A stretch of DNA of 64,000 bases from Bacteroidales bacterium (GCA_015061145.1 SUXD01000001.1:124001-188000); one strand, 5' to 3'; positions 43,781 to 52,436 are shown, numbered from the stretch's first letter. Program-made: numbers and translations. Notes: a model not told the origin generated them from the letters alone.

Positions 43781-44770
43781 TCACGCTTTAAATCCGATGA
43801 TGCTGCGCACCTCTTTGAGCGTTTTGCTGGCGCTTTCGCGTGCTTTTTCAGCTCCTTCGCGTGCGATGCGTTCGAGCAGTTGCTTATTGTTGGCGTAGTA
43901 GTCTATCTTTTCGCGGATAGGTTCGTTGAACGCTACAATGTCGGCAGCCAGTTGTTTCTTAAGGTCGCCATAGCGTATAGAGCAGTCGTTCCATTTCTCG
44001 TCGAAATAGTCGTATGTCTCTTTGGTCGAAACGATTTCGAGGAAGGTGAAGAGGTTTTGTATCACTTCCGGTTTCTCGCTGTTGGGTTGTGTAGGACCGC
44101 TGTCGGTCACGGCTTTCATCACTTTTTTGGTGATGGTTTTGGCATCGTCCATCAGGTAGATGCAGTTGCCTTCCGATTTTCCCATCTTGCCGCTGCCGTC
44201 GAGTCCGGGTATTTTCACAGCTTTGTTAGAGAGCGAGAAATTTAGCGGTTCGGGGAAGAAATCAACGCCGTACATGGTGTTGAATCGGCGTGCGAATTTG
44301 CGTGCCATTTCCATATTCTGTTCCTGGTCTTTCCCTACGGGCACTTTCACTGCCTTGTGTTGCAGAATGTCGGCCGCCATCAGCGTGGGGTAAGTGAGCA
44401 ATCCCGCATTGACATTTTCGGGTTGTTTGCGCGCTTTTTCCTTAAAGGTGGTGCAGCGTTCCATTTCGCCCAAATAGGCGTTCATGTTGAGGTACAGGTA
44501 GAGTTCGAGCACCTCTTTCACGTCGCTTTGTATGTAGATGGTGGCTTTTTCAGGGTCGATGCCGCACGCCAAATATTCCGCCAAAATGGTGTTGGCGCTT
44601 TTTATAATGTCTTCGGGTTTCGGACGAGTGGTGAGGGAATGCCAGTCGGCGATGAAAAAGTAGCAGTTATAATCGTTTTGCATTTGCAAAAAACTTTTCA
44701 CCGCACCAAAATAATTCCCTAAATGCAGATTACCCGTCGGGCGTATTCCGCTGACAACAATTTCTTTCAT
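43781..44770 (-). CDS. trpS: Tryptophan--tRNA ligase
   Basis: 329 residues, class I aminoacyl-tRNA synthetase. The HIGH-like motif is GNLHLGNYFG near residue 14 and the KMSKS-like motif is KMGKSEGN. The start at 44770 (MKEIVVSGIRPTG) is supported by a TAatTTTGC box at 44799-44791 that overlaps the more upstream in-frame ATG at 44794. Confidence 0.97.
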   Translation of the reverse strand: MKEIVVSGIRPTGNLHLGNYFGAVKSFLQMQNDYNCYFFIADWHSLTTRPKPEDIIKSANTILAEYLACGIDPEKATIYIQSDVKEVLELYLYLNMNAYLGEMERCTTFKEKARKQPENVNAGLLTYPTLMAADILQHKAVKVPVGKDQEQNMEMARKFARRFNTMYGVDFFPEPLNFSLSNKAVKIPGLDGSGKMGKSEGNCIYLMDDAKTITKKVMKAVTDSGPTQPNSEKPEVIQNLFTFLEIVSTKETYDYFDEKWNDCSIRYGDLKKQLAADIVAFNEPIREKIDYYANNKQLLERIAREGAEKARESASKTLKEVRSIIGFKA

Positions 44771-44936
44771 ATCATTTTTCTTTTTAGCATGCAAAATTAC
44801 ATTTTAATATAGGAATAACCAAATATCAAGTGCGATTTTGCCAAAAGCAATTTCTGCCACCCCCAAAAAGCAAGCATGCTGTTTGTTTGAGTGGTTTCAA
44901 TGGAGATGGATTATTTTTAGCATATTCGCGAATAAA

Positions 44937-44974
44937 GAGAAACGGAAGGCTGAACGATTTTCGTCAGCCCTCCG
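44937..44974 (-). terminator. Terminator of the porin-feoAB operon
   Basis: On the minus strand CGGAgGGCTGA pairs with TCAGCCtTCCG (44943-44973), followed by TTTCTCTTT. The rest of 44800-45005 is noncoding and featureless. Confidence 0.65.
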
Positions 44975-45005
44975 TCTTAGTATTAATTTAAAAATTTATG
45001 TGGTC

Positions 45006-45167
45006 TTACTTTTTGTCGCATTGTTTAGCATTGCAGTTGTTGCAGCTTTTGCAATTGTCGCCACAGCCGCATCCGCAGTCGTTGCCTTTAGCGCTGCGCC
45101 AAAGGCGGTATATAAGCAGCGCCACAGCAGCTATGATGAAGATTATTGCTAAGATTTTCTGTATCAT
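45006..45167 (-). CDS. FeoB-associated Cys-rich membrane protein
   Basis: 53-residue protein. One membrane helix (ILAIIFIIAAVALLIYRLW) is followed by a basic residue pair and a Cys-rich tail with CGCGCG, C-x2-C-x2-C and a final Cys. This is the pattern of the small FeoB_associated family, and it sits 12 nt after feoB. Probable helper of ferrous iron import or of FeoB stability. Too short for standard gene lists. Confidence 0.9.
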   Translation of the reverse strand: MIQKILAIIFIIAAVALLIYRLWRSAKGNDCGCGCGDNCKSCNNCNAKQCDKK

Positions 45168-45179
45168 AATTGTTTGTTT

Positions 45180-47693
45180 TTAAAATAACATTCCTATCTG
45201 ATAGATGAGCAGTGCGGCGAGCCATGCCAGAAAGGTCGTGTATAGCACTGTGAATCCTGTCCATTTCCAGCCGGCTTCGCGTTTGATGGCGGCCAAGGCG
45301 GCGAAGCAGGGTACGCTCAGCAGTACAAAAATCATGAAACCGTATGCTACCAAGGGGGTGTAAACGGGTTTGCCTGCCAGCGGACCGTCGTCCCACAATT
45401 GCGCCTGCAGCTTGTTGCTCAGCGATTTTGGATTGTCATCGGTTATGTCTTCGTCTTCAGGGTCTTCGGTTTGATAGAGTACGCCGAGGGTTGATACCAC
45501 CACTTCTTTGGCGGCGATGCCGGTGCAGAGCGATACGCCCATGCGCCAGTCGAATCCGCAAGGACGCACGGCTGGCTCGATGAATTTGCCGAAACGGCCG
45601 ATATAGCAGTTCTCGAAATGTGCGGCATTCATGGCATGCGTCAACGAATCTACGGTATAAGTTATCTCATCTTCGCTGAGCTGGTCATTTTGCTCCACTT
45701 GCGCTATTTCTTGCGCAAGGCGCTGTTCTGTCTCGCTGTCGGTGGGGAAATATTCGAGCGCCCAGATGATGATGGAGGCGGCAAGGATGACAGTTCCCAT
45801 TTTCCGCAGATATTGCGAGCTCTTCTCCCACATGTGCATCAGCACATTGCGCCCTGTAGGTATGCGGTAGGGCGGCAGTTCCATCACAAAGTCCTCCGAA
45901 GTGTTCTTGAAAGTGGTCTTGGTGAGCAGCATGACGGTCAGAACGGCGGTCAGCACGCCAATGGCGTAGATGCTGAAAAGTATCAGTCCTTGCCCCTTGC
46001 TGAAGAAAGTGCCTACAAACAGCAGATATACTGGCAGTCTTGCCGAGCACGACATGAAGGGGATGGTAAGTATTGTAGCCAGCCGGTCTTTCTTGTTCTC
46101 CAGTGTGCGGGTGGCCATGATGGCCGGTACGCCGCAACCGAATCCCATGATGTAGGGAATGAACGAGCGTCCGTGCAATCCGAATTTATGAAATAGCTTG
46201 TCCATCATGAACGCCGCCCTTGCCATATATCCGGTGTCTTCCATGATGGAGATGAACAAGAACAGGATGAGTATGTTGGGCAAGAACGAGATGACAGCTC
46301 CCACACCGCCAATGATGCCGTCCACAATCAGGTCGTGCAAGATGCCTTCGGGCATGGCGTTGCTCACGGTTTCGCCTATCCATCCCACCAGTTGGTCGAG
46401 CCAGTCCTGCGGATAAGCGCCAAGGTCGAATGTCACTTCAAACATCAGCCACATGAAGACAAACAGAATGGGGAATCCGAGCCATTTGTTAGTGAGTATC
46501 TTGTCGGCCTTGTATGCCACCCAGGTGTTGCCTTTTTCGCCGGGTGTGTAGGTCTCTTTCAGCGCGCCGCGAATGAATCCGTATCGGGCGTTGCTTATCA
46601 GCGAGTCCATTTTCTCGGTGTAGGCGCTTTCCAATTTCTCGCGTTTCTCTTTTGTCAAGGCCAGAATCTCGGCTCCGTTGGGCAGCGATGATATTTCGTC
46701 AATCGTGCTTTGGGTGTTTTCCAGCGCATTGATGGCAATGTAGCGTGAAGGATAGGTGTTGATAATGTCTTTGTTGTTCTCTATCAGTTTCTTGATGGGT
46801 ACAATGGCGTCCTCAATGTCGTTGCCGTAGTTGATGTGTATGTGTCTTGTCAGGTTTTGGTGCGACTCGAACAAATCTATTACCGCCTGCAGCACATCCT
46901 TTATGCCGATGCCTCTCGATGCGGTAGTCGGTATGATAGGGAAACCGAGCATGTTACTCATTTTCTTGTAGTCGAATTTGTCACCTTTGGCGGTCATCTC
47001 GTCATACATGTTCAGCGCCATGATGATGTTCACATTCATGTCAATCAGCTGCGTGGTGAGATACAAGTTTCGCTCGAGGTTGGAAGCGTCCACGATGTTC
47101 AGCACAATGTCGTAGTCGTTTTTGGTGAGGTATTCGCGCACGCAAAGCTCTTCGGGCGAGTATTCGTTGATGGAGTAGGTGCCGGGAAGGTCTATCAGTT
47201 CTATGGTGTAGCCGTTGTGGTAGAATTTTCCCGACTTGATGTCCACTGTCACGCCGCCGTAGTTGCCCACTTTCTCGTGCAGCCCGGTGGCAAAATTGAA
47301 GAACGAAGTCTTGCCGCAGTTGGGATTGCCCACCAGGGCTACGGTGATGGTGTTGCGGCTTTCTTTTATCTCGTCAGATAGTTGCTTGTTTTTCAGGCTG
47401 ATGTTCTCTTCGACGATAGTGCCGTTGTATTCGTCCTCTATGCTGGCGGCGTCGCTCACCGACACCACTTCAATCTTTTCCGCTTCGCTGCGGCGGAGCG
47501 ATACATGCGATCCCATGACGATATATTCGATGGGGTCCATCAGCGGCGCATTTTTCACCACTTCTACAGTTTTGCCCTTCACAAAACCCATTTCCATGAT
47601 GCGGTAGCGCAGACCTCCATGCCCGTGAATGCGGGTGATGACGCATTTCCCTTTGGCAGGGATGTCGGCTAATGTTAATTTCTTTTCTTCCAT
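45180..47693 (-). CDS. feoB: Ferrous iron transporter FeoAB fusion
   Basis: 837 residues. Residues 6-78 are a FeoA SH3-like domain (KGKCVITRIHGHGGLRYRIMEMGF). The G domain follows: G1 VGNPNCGKTSFFN near 122-134, G3 DLPGTYSINEYSPEE, G4 ALNMYDE. Then come the core membrane segments with two Gate motifs (FIPYIMGFGCGVPAIMATR). FeoB imports Fe2+ across the inner membrane; the fused FeoA is common in Bacteroidota. The start at 47693 (MEEKKLT) is preferred over an ATG at 47711. Second gene of a porin - feoAB - Cys-rich protein operon. Confidence 0.96.
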   Translation of the reverse strand: MEEKKLTLADIPAKGKCVITRIHGHGGLRYRIMEMGFVKGKTVEVVKNAPLMDPIEYIVMGSHVSLRRSEAEKIEVVSVSDAASIEDEYNGTIVEENISLKNKQLSDEIKESRNTITVALVGNPNCGKTSFFNFATGLHEKVGNYGGVTVDIKSGKFYHNGYTIELIDLPGTYSINEYSPEELCVREYLTKNDYDIVLNIVDASNLERNLYLTTQLIDMNVNIIMALNMYDEMTAKGDKFDYKKMSNMLGFPIIPTTASRGIGIKDVLQAVIDLFESHQNLTRHIHINYGNDIEDAIVPIKKLIENNKDIINTYPSRYIAINALENTQSTIDEISSLPNGAEILALTKEKREKLESAYTEKMDSLISNARYGFIRGALKETYTPGEKGNTWVAYKADKILTNKWLGFPILFVFMWLMFEVTFDLGAYPQDWLDQLVGWIGETVSNAMPEGILHDLIVDGIIGGVGAVISFLPNILILFLFISIMEDTGYMARAAFMMDKLFHKFGLHGRSFIPYIMGFGCGVPAIMATRTLENKKDRLATILTIPFMSCSARLPVYLLFVGTFFSKGQGLILFSIYAIGVLTAVLTVMLLTKTTFKNTSEDFVMELPPYRIPTGRNVLMHMWEKSSQYLRKMGTVILAASIIIWALEYFPTDSETEQRLAQEIAQVEQNDQLSEDEITYTVDSLTHAMNAAHFENCYIGRFGKFIEPAVRPCGFDWRMGVSLCTGIAAKEVVVSTLGVLYQTEDPEDEDITDDNPKSLSNKLQAQLWDDGPLAGKPVYTPLVAYGFMIFVLLSVPCFAALAAIKREAGWKWTGFTVLYTTFLAWLAALLIYQIGMLF

Positions 47694-47735
47694 ATACTTT
47701 ATGCTTTTCACTTTAATCTTTTTACTTTTCTCTCA

Positions 47736-48875
47736 TTAAAACTCAACGCCAAATCGCAGCATGGCTACAAAAGCGTTGTCCAATGCGGCATATTTGGTCG
47801 ATGGTTTCACGATATACTGCAAATCGGGCTGTACAAACAGTTGTTCCAGAATCTGGTATTTGTAAGTCAGTTCGATGGCAGTTTCGTGTGCCCCTTTCTT
47901 GTCAAAATCTCTGAAAAGCGAGGTGGAGAATGCCACGCCCAGTTTATCTTTCTGCTGTTTGCTGAATACACCGTTCAAGTTCAAACCAGCTGCAATGTGA
48001 AAATTATTGTAGAAATACGCTGCTGCCAGTTCGTCTTTGTCGTCGGAGTAGTTTGCGTTGAACGAGTAGGCGGCCATGGTAAAGGCTTCGAGTTCATGTT
48101 TGTCGTTGCTCCAGAGGCTTTGTCCGATGTTGGCGTATAACACGGCGTCTTCCTCACCCGTATGGTAGCTCACGCCCAATTTGTAAACACCAGCATGATT
48201 GGCGTCTTCTTTATTGAAAATCGCTTCGGTGACGGTCAGGTAGCCTTTCGTTTTGTCGAGTTTCCATTTTATATTGTACGGATTCTCGTCGAAATCGAGT
48301 ATGCCGCCGTCGTAAACGCCGGCTTGCCATGCCCATTTGTCAGAAATATCCCAACGCAGATTCAGTCCGAGTCCGGTGATAGGAAACATCGGCGTTCCGA
48401 AGTTGCCAAAAACCGAACTGATGCCGAACGAAGAATTGATATAGTCGGCTGCTGCATCGCAGAAGGCATATTCGGCATTCATGTCCTGCAATCCGAGCGT
48501 TAGGCTGAACTTATCGGCAAACTGCTGCTTGTACCACAATTCAGACAGAAAAGCATGGTTGCCTGCCTCTATATTGTCAACGCATTGAAAATCGCCTATA
48601 AATGTTTCGGTGGGGGTGCCGCCGTGCGTGCTCATGCCGCTGATGCTCAATTCGCCGCCGTTCCACCATCCAGCGGCTTCGGTGTTCAGGTTCAGCCCTA
48701 TTGCGCCTTGTCCCAGATAGGCGAAATCTTTCTTTATGCCGCCGGTAGTGTTTCCTAAAAAATCACCATAATAACTTGCGCTGAATGTCAGCGCATTCAC
48801 TTTTTCTTCGCTCTCTTGAGAAAACGCTAAAACAGAAAGTGAAAAATGCAGGACTGCTAAAATACTTTTTTTCAT
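47736..48875 (-). CDS. OprB-like outer membrane porin
   Basis: 379 residues. Signal peptide to about residue 20 (LSVLAFSQ), then barrel-like strands and a terminal LRFGVEF. The pattern (SGMSTHGGTP, LSELWYKQQFADKFSLTLGLQDMNAEYAF, FPITGLGLNLRWD) resembles carbohydrate-selective OprB porins. It precedes feoAB by 42 nt in the same operon, so a role in iron or iron-chelate entry is likely. Its promoter box ends 4 nt before the ATG, which predicts a leaderless mRNA. Confidence 0.82.
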   Translation of the reverse strand: MKKSILAVLHFSLSVLAFSQESEEKVNALTFSASYYGDFLGNTTGGIKKDFAYLGQGAIGLNLNTEAAGWWNGGELSISGMSTHGGTPTETFIGDFQCVDNIEAGNHAFLSELWYKQQFADKFSLTLGLQDMNAEYAFCDAAADYINSSFGISSVFGNFGTPMFPITGLGLNLRWDISDKWAWQAGVYDGGILDFDENPYNIKWKLDKTKGYLTVTEAIFNKEDANHAGVYKLGVSYHTGEEDAVLYANIGQSLWSNDKHELEAFTMAAYSFNANYSDDKDELAAAYFYNNFHIAAGLNLNGVFSKQQKDKLGVAFSTSLFRDFDKKGAHETAIELTYKYQILEQLFVQPDLQYIVKPSTKYAALDNAFVAMLRFGVEF

Positions 48876-48878
48876 GTT

Positions 48879-48910
48879 GCAAAATTATGGCTGTTTTCTG
48901 GTTTGTGCAA
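48879..48910 (-). promoter_or_regulatory. Promoter of the porin-feoAB operon, apparently leaderless
   Basis: Minus strand TTG (48910-48908), 20 nt, TAatTTTGC (48887-48879). Transcription would start at about 48875-48874, at the ATG itself. Confidence 0.65.
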
Positions 48911-48975
48911 TAATTATTTTTTGTGATTTTTTTATGCTTTTCGTCATAACTTATGATGAAAAAAGTGTGTGCCAT

Positions 48976-49007
48976 TTTGTGTTTAAGGCTATAAATCCAT
49001 ATTTTTG
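48976..49007 (+). promoter_or_regulatory. Promoter of the hemerythrin-LuxR gene
   Basis: TTTG at 48976-48979, 20 nt, TAttTTTG at 49000-49007; ATG 19 nt further. Consensus match and spacing are good. Confidence 0.7.
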
Positions 49008-49025
49008 TAGAAAAAAACAGCGATT

Positions 49026-49928
49026 ATGAGTAAGGTTGGAAAATATCAGGAGCAGGATTTGATGAGCGATTTGATTTGCGAGAACTATGCGATGCTGCTC
49101 GTGTTGAGCCGTTTTGGCATTTCTTTGGGTTTCGGGTATAAGACTATTCAGGAGGTGTGCCGCGACTCTAACGTTGATACCCGCACTTTTCTGGCAGTTG
49201 TCAATCTGCTCATCAACGAGAATCGTCAGGCTGAAACAGAAGGTATTTCCATTCCTGCGCTCCTCACTTATCTCCGTGATTCGCACAACTATTTTCTGAA
49301 TTTCCGTCTGCCTTCCATACGCCAACAGCTGATTGAGGCCACCAAAGCGGAAAACAATGACATCTCGATGCTCATCATCAGATATTTCGACGAATATGCC
49401 GAAGAAGTGAAAAAGCACATGATGTACGAAGAAGAAAAGGTTTTCCCTTATATAGAGCAAATTATGGCTGGCGGAAAGTCGAAGTACGACATCAACATTT
49501 TCAGCCGTCAGCACGACAATATCGACCAGAAACTGTCGGAACTGAAGAATATCATCATCAAGTATTTCCCTGTCAAAAACACCAATACGCTCAACAGCGT
49601 GCTGTTCGACATTTTCTCCTGCTCGCACGATTTGGCTTCGCACAACGATGTGGAGGATTATCTGCTTGTTCCTTCCATCCGCAAGAAGATAGATGCAGAA
49701 AAGCGCACCGACGAAAAACAGGAACTTTCCGACCGCGAAAAGGAGATTCTTGTCTGTGTGGTGAAAGGCATGACCAACAAGGCGATAGCCGATGCGCTGT
49801 TCCTGTCGGTGAACACCGTCATCACGCACCGCCGAAACATTTCATCGAAACTGCAGATTCACAGTACGGCGGGTCTTACTATTTATGCTATACTGAACAA
49901 GTTGGTGGAACTATCCGATTTGGAGTAG
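49026..49928 (+). CDS. Hemerythrin-domain LuxR-type transcriptional regulator
   Basis: 300 residues. Residues 1-65 resemble the N-terminal part of RIC/ScdA iron-centre repair proteins. A hemerythrin-like bundle (about 75-222) keeps candidate di-iron ligands His87, His131, Glu135/136, His163, His201 and His206. A LuxR helix-turn-helix closes the protein (235-298: LSDREKEILVCVVKGMTNKAIADAL). The fusion suggests a sensor of oxygen, nitric oxide or iron state. It is divergent from the porin-feoAB operon, 150 nt away, which is a likely target (inference). Confidence 0.88.
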   Translation: MSKVGKYQEQDLMSDLICENYAMLLVLSRFGISLGFGYKTIQEVCRDSNVDTRTFLAVVNLLINENRQAETEGISIPALLTYLRDSHNYFLNFRLPSIRQQLIEATKAENNDISMLIIRYFDEYAEEVKKHMMYEEEKVFPYIEQIMAGGKSKYDINIFSRQHDNIDQKLSELKNIIIKYFPVKNTNTLNSVLFDIFSCSHDLASHNDVEDYLLVPSIRKKIDAEKRTDEKQELSDREKEILVCVVKGMTNKAIADALFLSVNTVITHRRNISSKLQIHSTAGLTIYAILNKLVELSDLE

Positions 49929-49933
49929 AACGG

Positions 49934-50671
49934 CTATTCGGGATAAATCATTTTTTTGCTCACGCCGCCGTCGGCAGTGATGCACTGTCCGTTGATGAAA
50001 TCGTTTCCATCCTGGCACAGAAACAAGCATATATTGGCGATGTCTTCTGGTCTTCCTACGCGTCGCGAAAGATGAAAATCCTCATCTTCGGGGCGTATCA
50101 CCTCGTCTTCTCTCACATGAATCCATCCGGGCGCGATGCAGTTCACCGTGATGCGGTATTGGGCCAAAGAGACTGCCAAAGCGTGCGTGAGAGAATAAAT
50201 GCCGCCTTTGCTGGCAGCGTATGCTTCGGTGCCGGCTTCGCTTTGCTGATAGCGTGTAGAGCATAGGTTGATGATGCGGCCGTAAGGGTTGGAATTTGCC
50301 TGTTTCTCACGATGCAGCGCCATTTGGCGCGAGGTGATGAATGCGCTGCGCAGATTGACGTTCAGCACATGTTCAAATTGTTCAACGCTGGTTTCGGTGA
50401 TAGGGGAGAATGCGCCGATGCCCACATTGTTGATGAGTATGTCGATGTCGCCCCATTGGTCGAAAAGTTGTTGCATGCATGCTTCCAAAGCATTTTTGTC
50501 GCTTACATCCAGATGGTGAAAAACAGCGTCAGTGTCGGCAGCTGTTTGTTGCCCGTTTTGCTTGTCAATGTCGCAGAAAGCCACTTTTGCGCCTGCTTTG
50601 CAGAACGCCTCCACAATGCCGCGTCCGATGCCATGCGCACCGCCTGTTACAAAAACTCTTTTCCCGTTCAT
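49934..50671 (-). CDS. SDR family oxidoreductase
   Basis: 245 residues, classical short-chain dehydrogenase. Cofactor motif VFVTGGAHGIGRGI, NNVG, catalytic Ser in NLCSTRY and Tyr/Lys in YAASKGG; C-terminal GQCITADGG. The start at 50671 follows a TAtaTTTGC box at 50694-50686; a TTG codon further upstream gives a longer frame but lies in the promoter. Substrate unknown. Its stop is 5 nt from the hemerythrin-LuxR gene's stop, with no terminator. Confidence 0.9.
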   Translation of the reverse strand: MNGKRVFVTGGAHGIGRGIVEAFCKAGAKVAFCDIDKQNGQQTAADTDAVFHHLDVSDKNALEACMQQLFDQWGDIDILINNVGIGAFSPITETSVEQFEHVLNVNLRSAFITSRQMALHREKQANSNPYGRIINLCSTRYQQSEAGTEAYAASKGGIYSLTHALAVSLAQYRITVNCIAPGWIHVREDEVIRPEDEDFHLSRRVGRPEDIANICLFLCQDGNDFINGQCITADGGVSKKMIYPE

Positions 50672-50716
50672 ATTGCTCGTTTTTTGCAAATATAGGCGTT
50701 TTTTGTTATTATTTTG

Positions 50717-50775
50717 ATTTCTGATTTCTAAGTTTCTGTATTATTACTTCAGCGTCTGAGTCTGCGTCATTTCCA
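50717..50775 (+). repeat. Copy F of the composite intergenic repeat
   Basis: GATTTCTGATTTCTAAGTTT, then CAGCGTCTGAGTCTGCGTCA. It has the TTTCTAAGTT and GCGTC motif classes but no full GTCAAAGT unit. Confidence 0.5.
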
Positions 50776-50976
50776 TTATCCGTTAAATCTCGAGAGGTTT
50801 CACCTCTGTTCATGGAGTTATATTTGTTTTTTGCAAAAACATAAAAATTGTCAATTGGTTGACGATTTTTACGTAAATTTTGTCAATACACTGACTGAAT
50901 TTATATTTTTTAGCGGCATTGTATCGTTTTTTCAATGAGGGGGGGGGAGGGCGAATATCAACTTTTTTTAATATTT
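50776..50976. other. Intergenic stretch with small palindromes and a G9 run
   Basis: Contains the hairpin AGAGGT-ttc-ACCTCT (50793-50807), the inverted repeat GTCAA-ttgg-TTGAC (50850-50863), and a run of nine G (50939-50947) 29 nt before the predicted ncRNA promoter. No gene seen. Confidence 0.6.
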
Positions 50977-51008
50977 TTTGTTTTTCTAAAATTCATTCTA
51001 TACTTTTA
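50977..51008 (+). promoter_or_regulatory. Promoter of the structured RNA
   Basis: TTTG at 50977-50980, 20 nt, TActTTTA at 51001-51008. The predicted start, about 51013-51014, coincides with the first base of the first hairpin. Confidence 0.6.
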
Positions 51009-51012
51009 CTGC

Positions 51013-51310
51013 TGAAACAACCATACAGCCATAGCGATGGCGTTGTTTCATTTGCAAGCCTGCGCTGGGGATGTCCCATTAGGCGGAGGGCTTGCGGACA
51101 TAATTAAGGCGTCTTAATGCGCTTTGTTTTGGCGATTCGGAATCTCGCAAATTCAACAACTACCAAAACATTGTGGCACGAGATGTCCTCATGGATGCGT
51201 ATATTTATATATGTGCATACAGCGTGGGCTTCGTGTTGCTTGTTCAGTAGTTAGGGCAATGCGAGGGCCTCGAATCGCGGAACAGCAACAATGCAGTCCC
51301 GCTTTTTTTT
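51013..51310 (+). ncRNA. Unidentified structured RNA or leader, about 300 nt, ending in a terminator
   Basis: Consecutive hairpins can be drawn: TGAAACAAC/GTTGTTTCA with inner GCCAT/ATGGC (51013-51050); GCAAGCC/GGCTTGC (51054-51095) enclosing GGG/CCC; ATTAAG-GCGT-CTTAAT (51103-51118); GATTC/GAATC; and ATGCGTATAT/ATATGTGCAT (51195-51218). Last comes a long rod, GCGtGGGCT and GTTGCtTGTTC with GAACAGCAAC and AGTCCCGC (51222-51302), capped by CGAGG/CCTCG and followed by T8. This is a terminator fused to a structured domain. No open frame explains it. It ends 34 nt before the gene at 51345, so it may be an attenuator-type leader or a separate sRNA. It does not match tmRNA, RNase P, SRP RNA or any riboswitch class I can recognise. 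Confidence 0.65.
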
Positions 51311-51344
51311 GTAACCATTTATATGTTTTATTAAAAATACAATT

Positions 51345-52436
51345 ATGAACAGAATCGTTATTTTTTTATGTACATTATTGAATTGTTATTGTTTGTTTGC
51401 CCAAAATGTGCAGTTGGTCACAGAACAAACGATAAAAGTAACATCGGAAACCGAGTTTGTATATTGCTTTGCAGCAGGAGATGAGGTTATTTTTTCATTT
51501 AAAGAGATGAATGGTAAAAGTCTGAAAGAGCTGGAAATAATAGAATATCCGTCAAATTCAAAATTCTCTGATTTTAAAACTAATACTGTAAATAGAAGAT
51601 TTACAATAGGAAATAAAGATGCTATTTATGTATTCAAACTAAAACATGATGCTGTTGGTTCGAGAGTTTGCAATATTAAAATTGAAAGAGTTCCTGCAAC
51701 AGGAACAGAAAATTTCTCGACCACACCAGTTTGGAAAACAAGAGTTGATACAACCTATCGTCATTATACAAAAGAAGTGGTTGTTGGAGAACAAACAATT
51801 TATGAAGAAAGAACACAAAGAGATTTGCTTCGCATTGATACTACGTTTGTACCATTGAAAGATGACAATGTTAGCATTCCTGCGTCTCAATCTCGGTATT
51901 TGACTGTTGATATACCAGACAATCAAACATCTGGTAATATTACTAAAGAGATTGTTTCATGGGCATATTGGATAGGCATTGGTAGTGATGCGATCGCCAA
52001 ATATAATGCGGCTAATATACCTCAATATGGGATGAGCCCTAAAATAGCGATGTCAGGTTATCCATTGTTGGCAAATGTTGCTTGTGGTGGAATAAGTAAA
52101 TTGCAAAGTCCTTCATCATATTCAAGCAATGTAAAATATTCGTTTGAAGCCTTTGTGAATGGTCAAAGAATGATTTATGCTAATGGTGATACAAAAGGGA
52201 CTACTGGGTATAATAACAAAGTGTTACAAGGGGCATTTTCTTTGAAATTATATAATGACAATATATTAAATTCAATTACTGTTGGCGTGAAAATTATTGC
52301 GTTGCAATTGGTTAAATATTGGCAAGAAACGACATATACAGAACCTGTTGTTGTTCCTATAAAAGAATGGAAAACATTTACGGAGCCTGTTTATAAAAGA
52401 TATTCAGTACCAACTATTGAAAAACCTTCAAAATGA
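51345..52436 (+). CDS. Secreted protein of unknown function
   Basis: 363 residues, not recognised. Signal peptide MNRIVIFLCTLLNCYCLFAQ. Two parts can be seen: an N-terminal half (to about 140), and a C-terminal part in which two similar Thr/Tyr/Glu-rich segments (VDTTYRHYTKEVVVGEQTIYEE near 140, YWQETTYTEPVVVPIKEW near 325) flank a beta-rich region. The gene is AT-rich (roughly 30 percent GC) unlike its neighbours. Its stop overlaps the metalloprotease start by 4 nt (ATGA), so both are translated together; an inhibitor, chaperone or partner of the protease is possible but unsupported. Confidence 0.75.
   Translation: MNRIVIFLCTLLNCYCLFAQNVQLVTEQTIKVTSETEFVYCFAAGDEVIFSFKEMNGKSLKELEIIEYPSNSKFSDFKTNTVNRRFTIGNKDAIYVFKLKHDAVGSRVCNIKIERVPATGTENFSTTPVWKTRVDTTYRHYTKEVVVGEQTIYEERTQRDLLRIDTTFVPLKDDNVSIPASQSRYLTVDIPDNQTSGNITKEIVSWAYWIGIGSDAIAKYNAANIPQYGMSPKIAMSGYPLLANVACGGISKLQSPSSYSSNVKYSFEAFVNGQRMIYANGDTKGTTGYNNKVLQGAFSLKLYNDNILNSITVGVKIIALQLVKYWQETTYTEPVVVPIKEWKTFTEPVYKRYSVPTIEKPSK

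Noticed and set aside
44838..45152. Plus-strand 104-codon frame between trpS and feoAB
   Set aside because: The coding signal is on the minus strand: a 53-residue Cys-rich FeoB-associated protein with proper spacing to feoB.
51013..51310. tmRNA, RNase P RNA, SRP RNA or a known riboswitch (cobalamin, SAM, TPP)
   Set aside because: None of their fixed core sequences or tag-peptide features could be found; left as unidentified.
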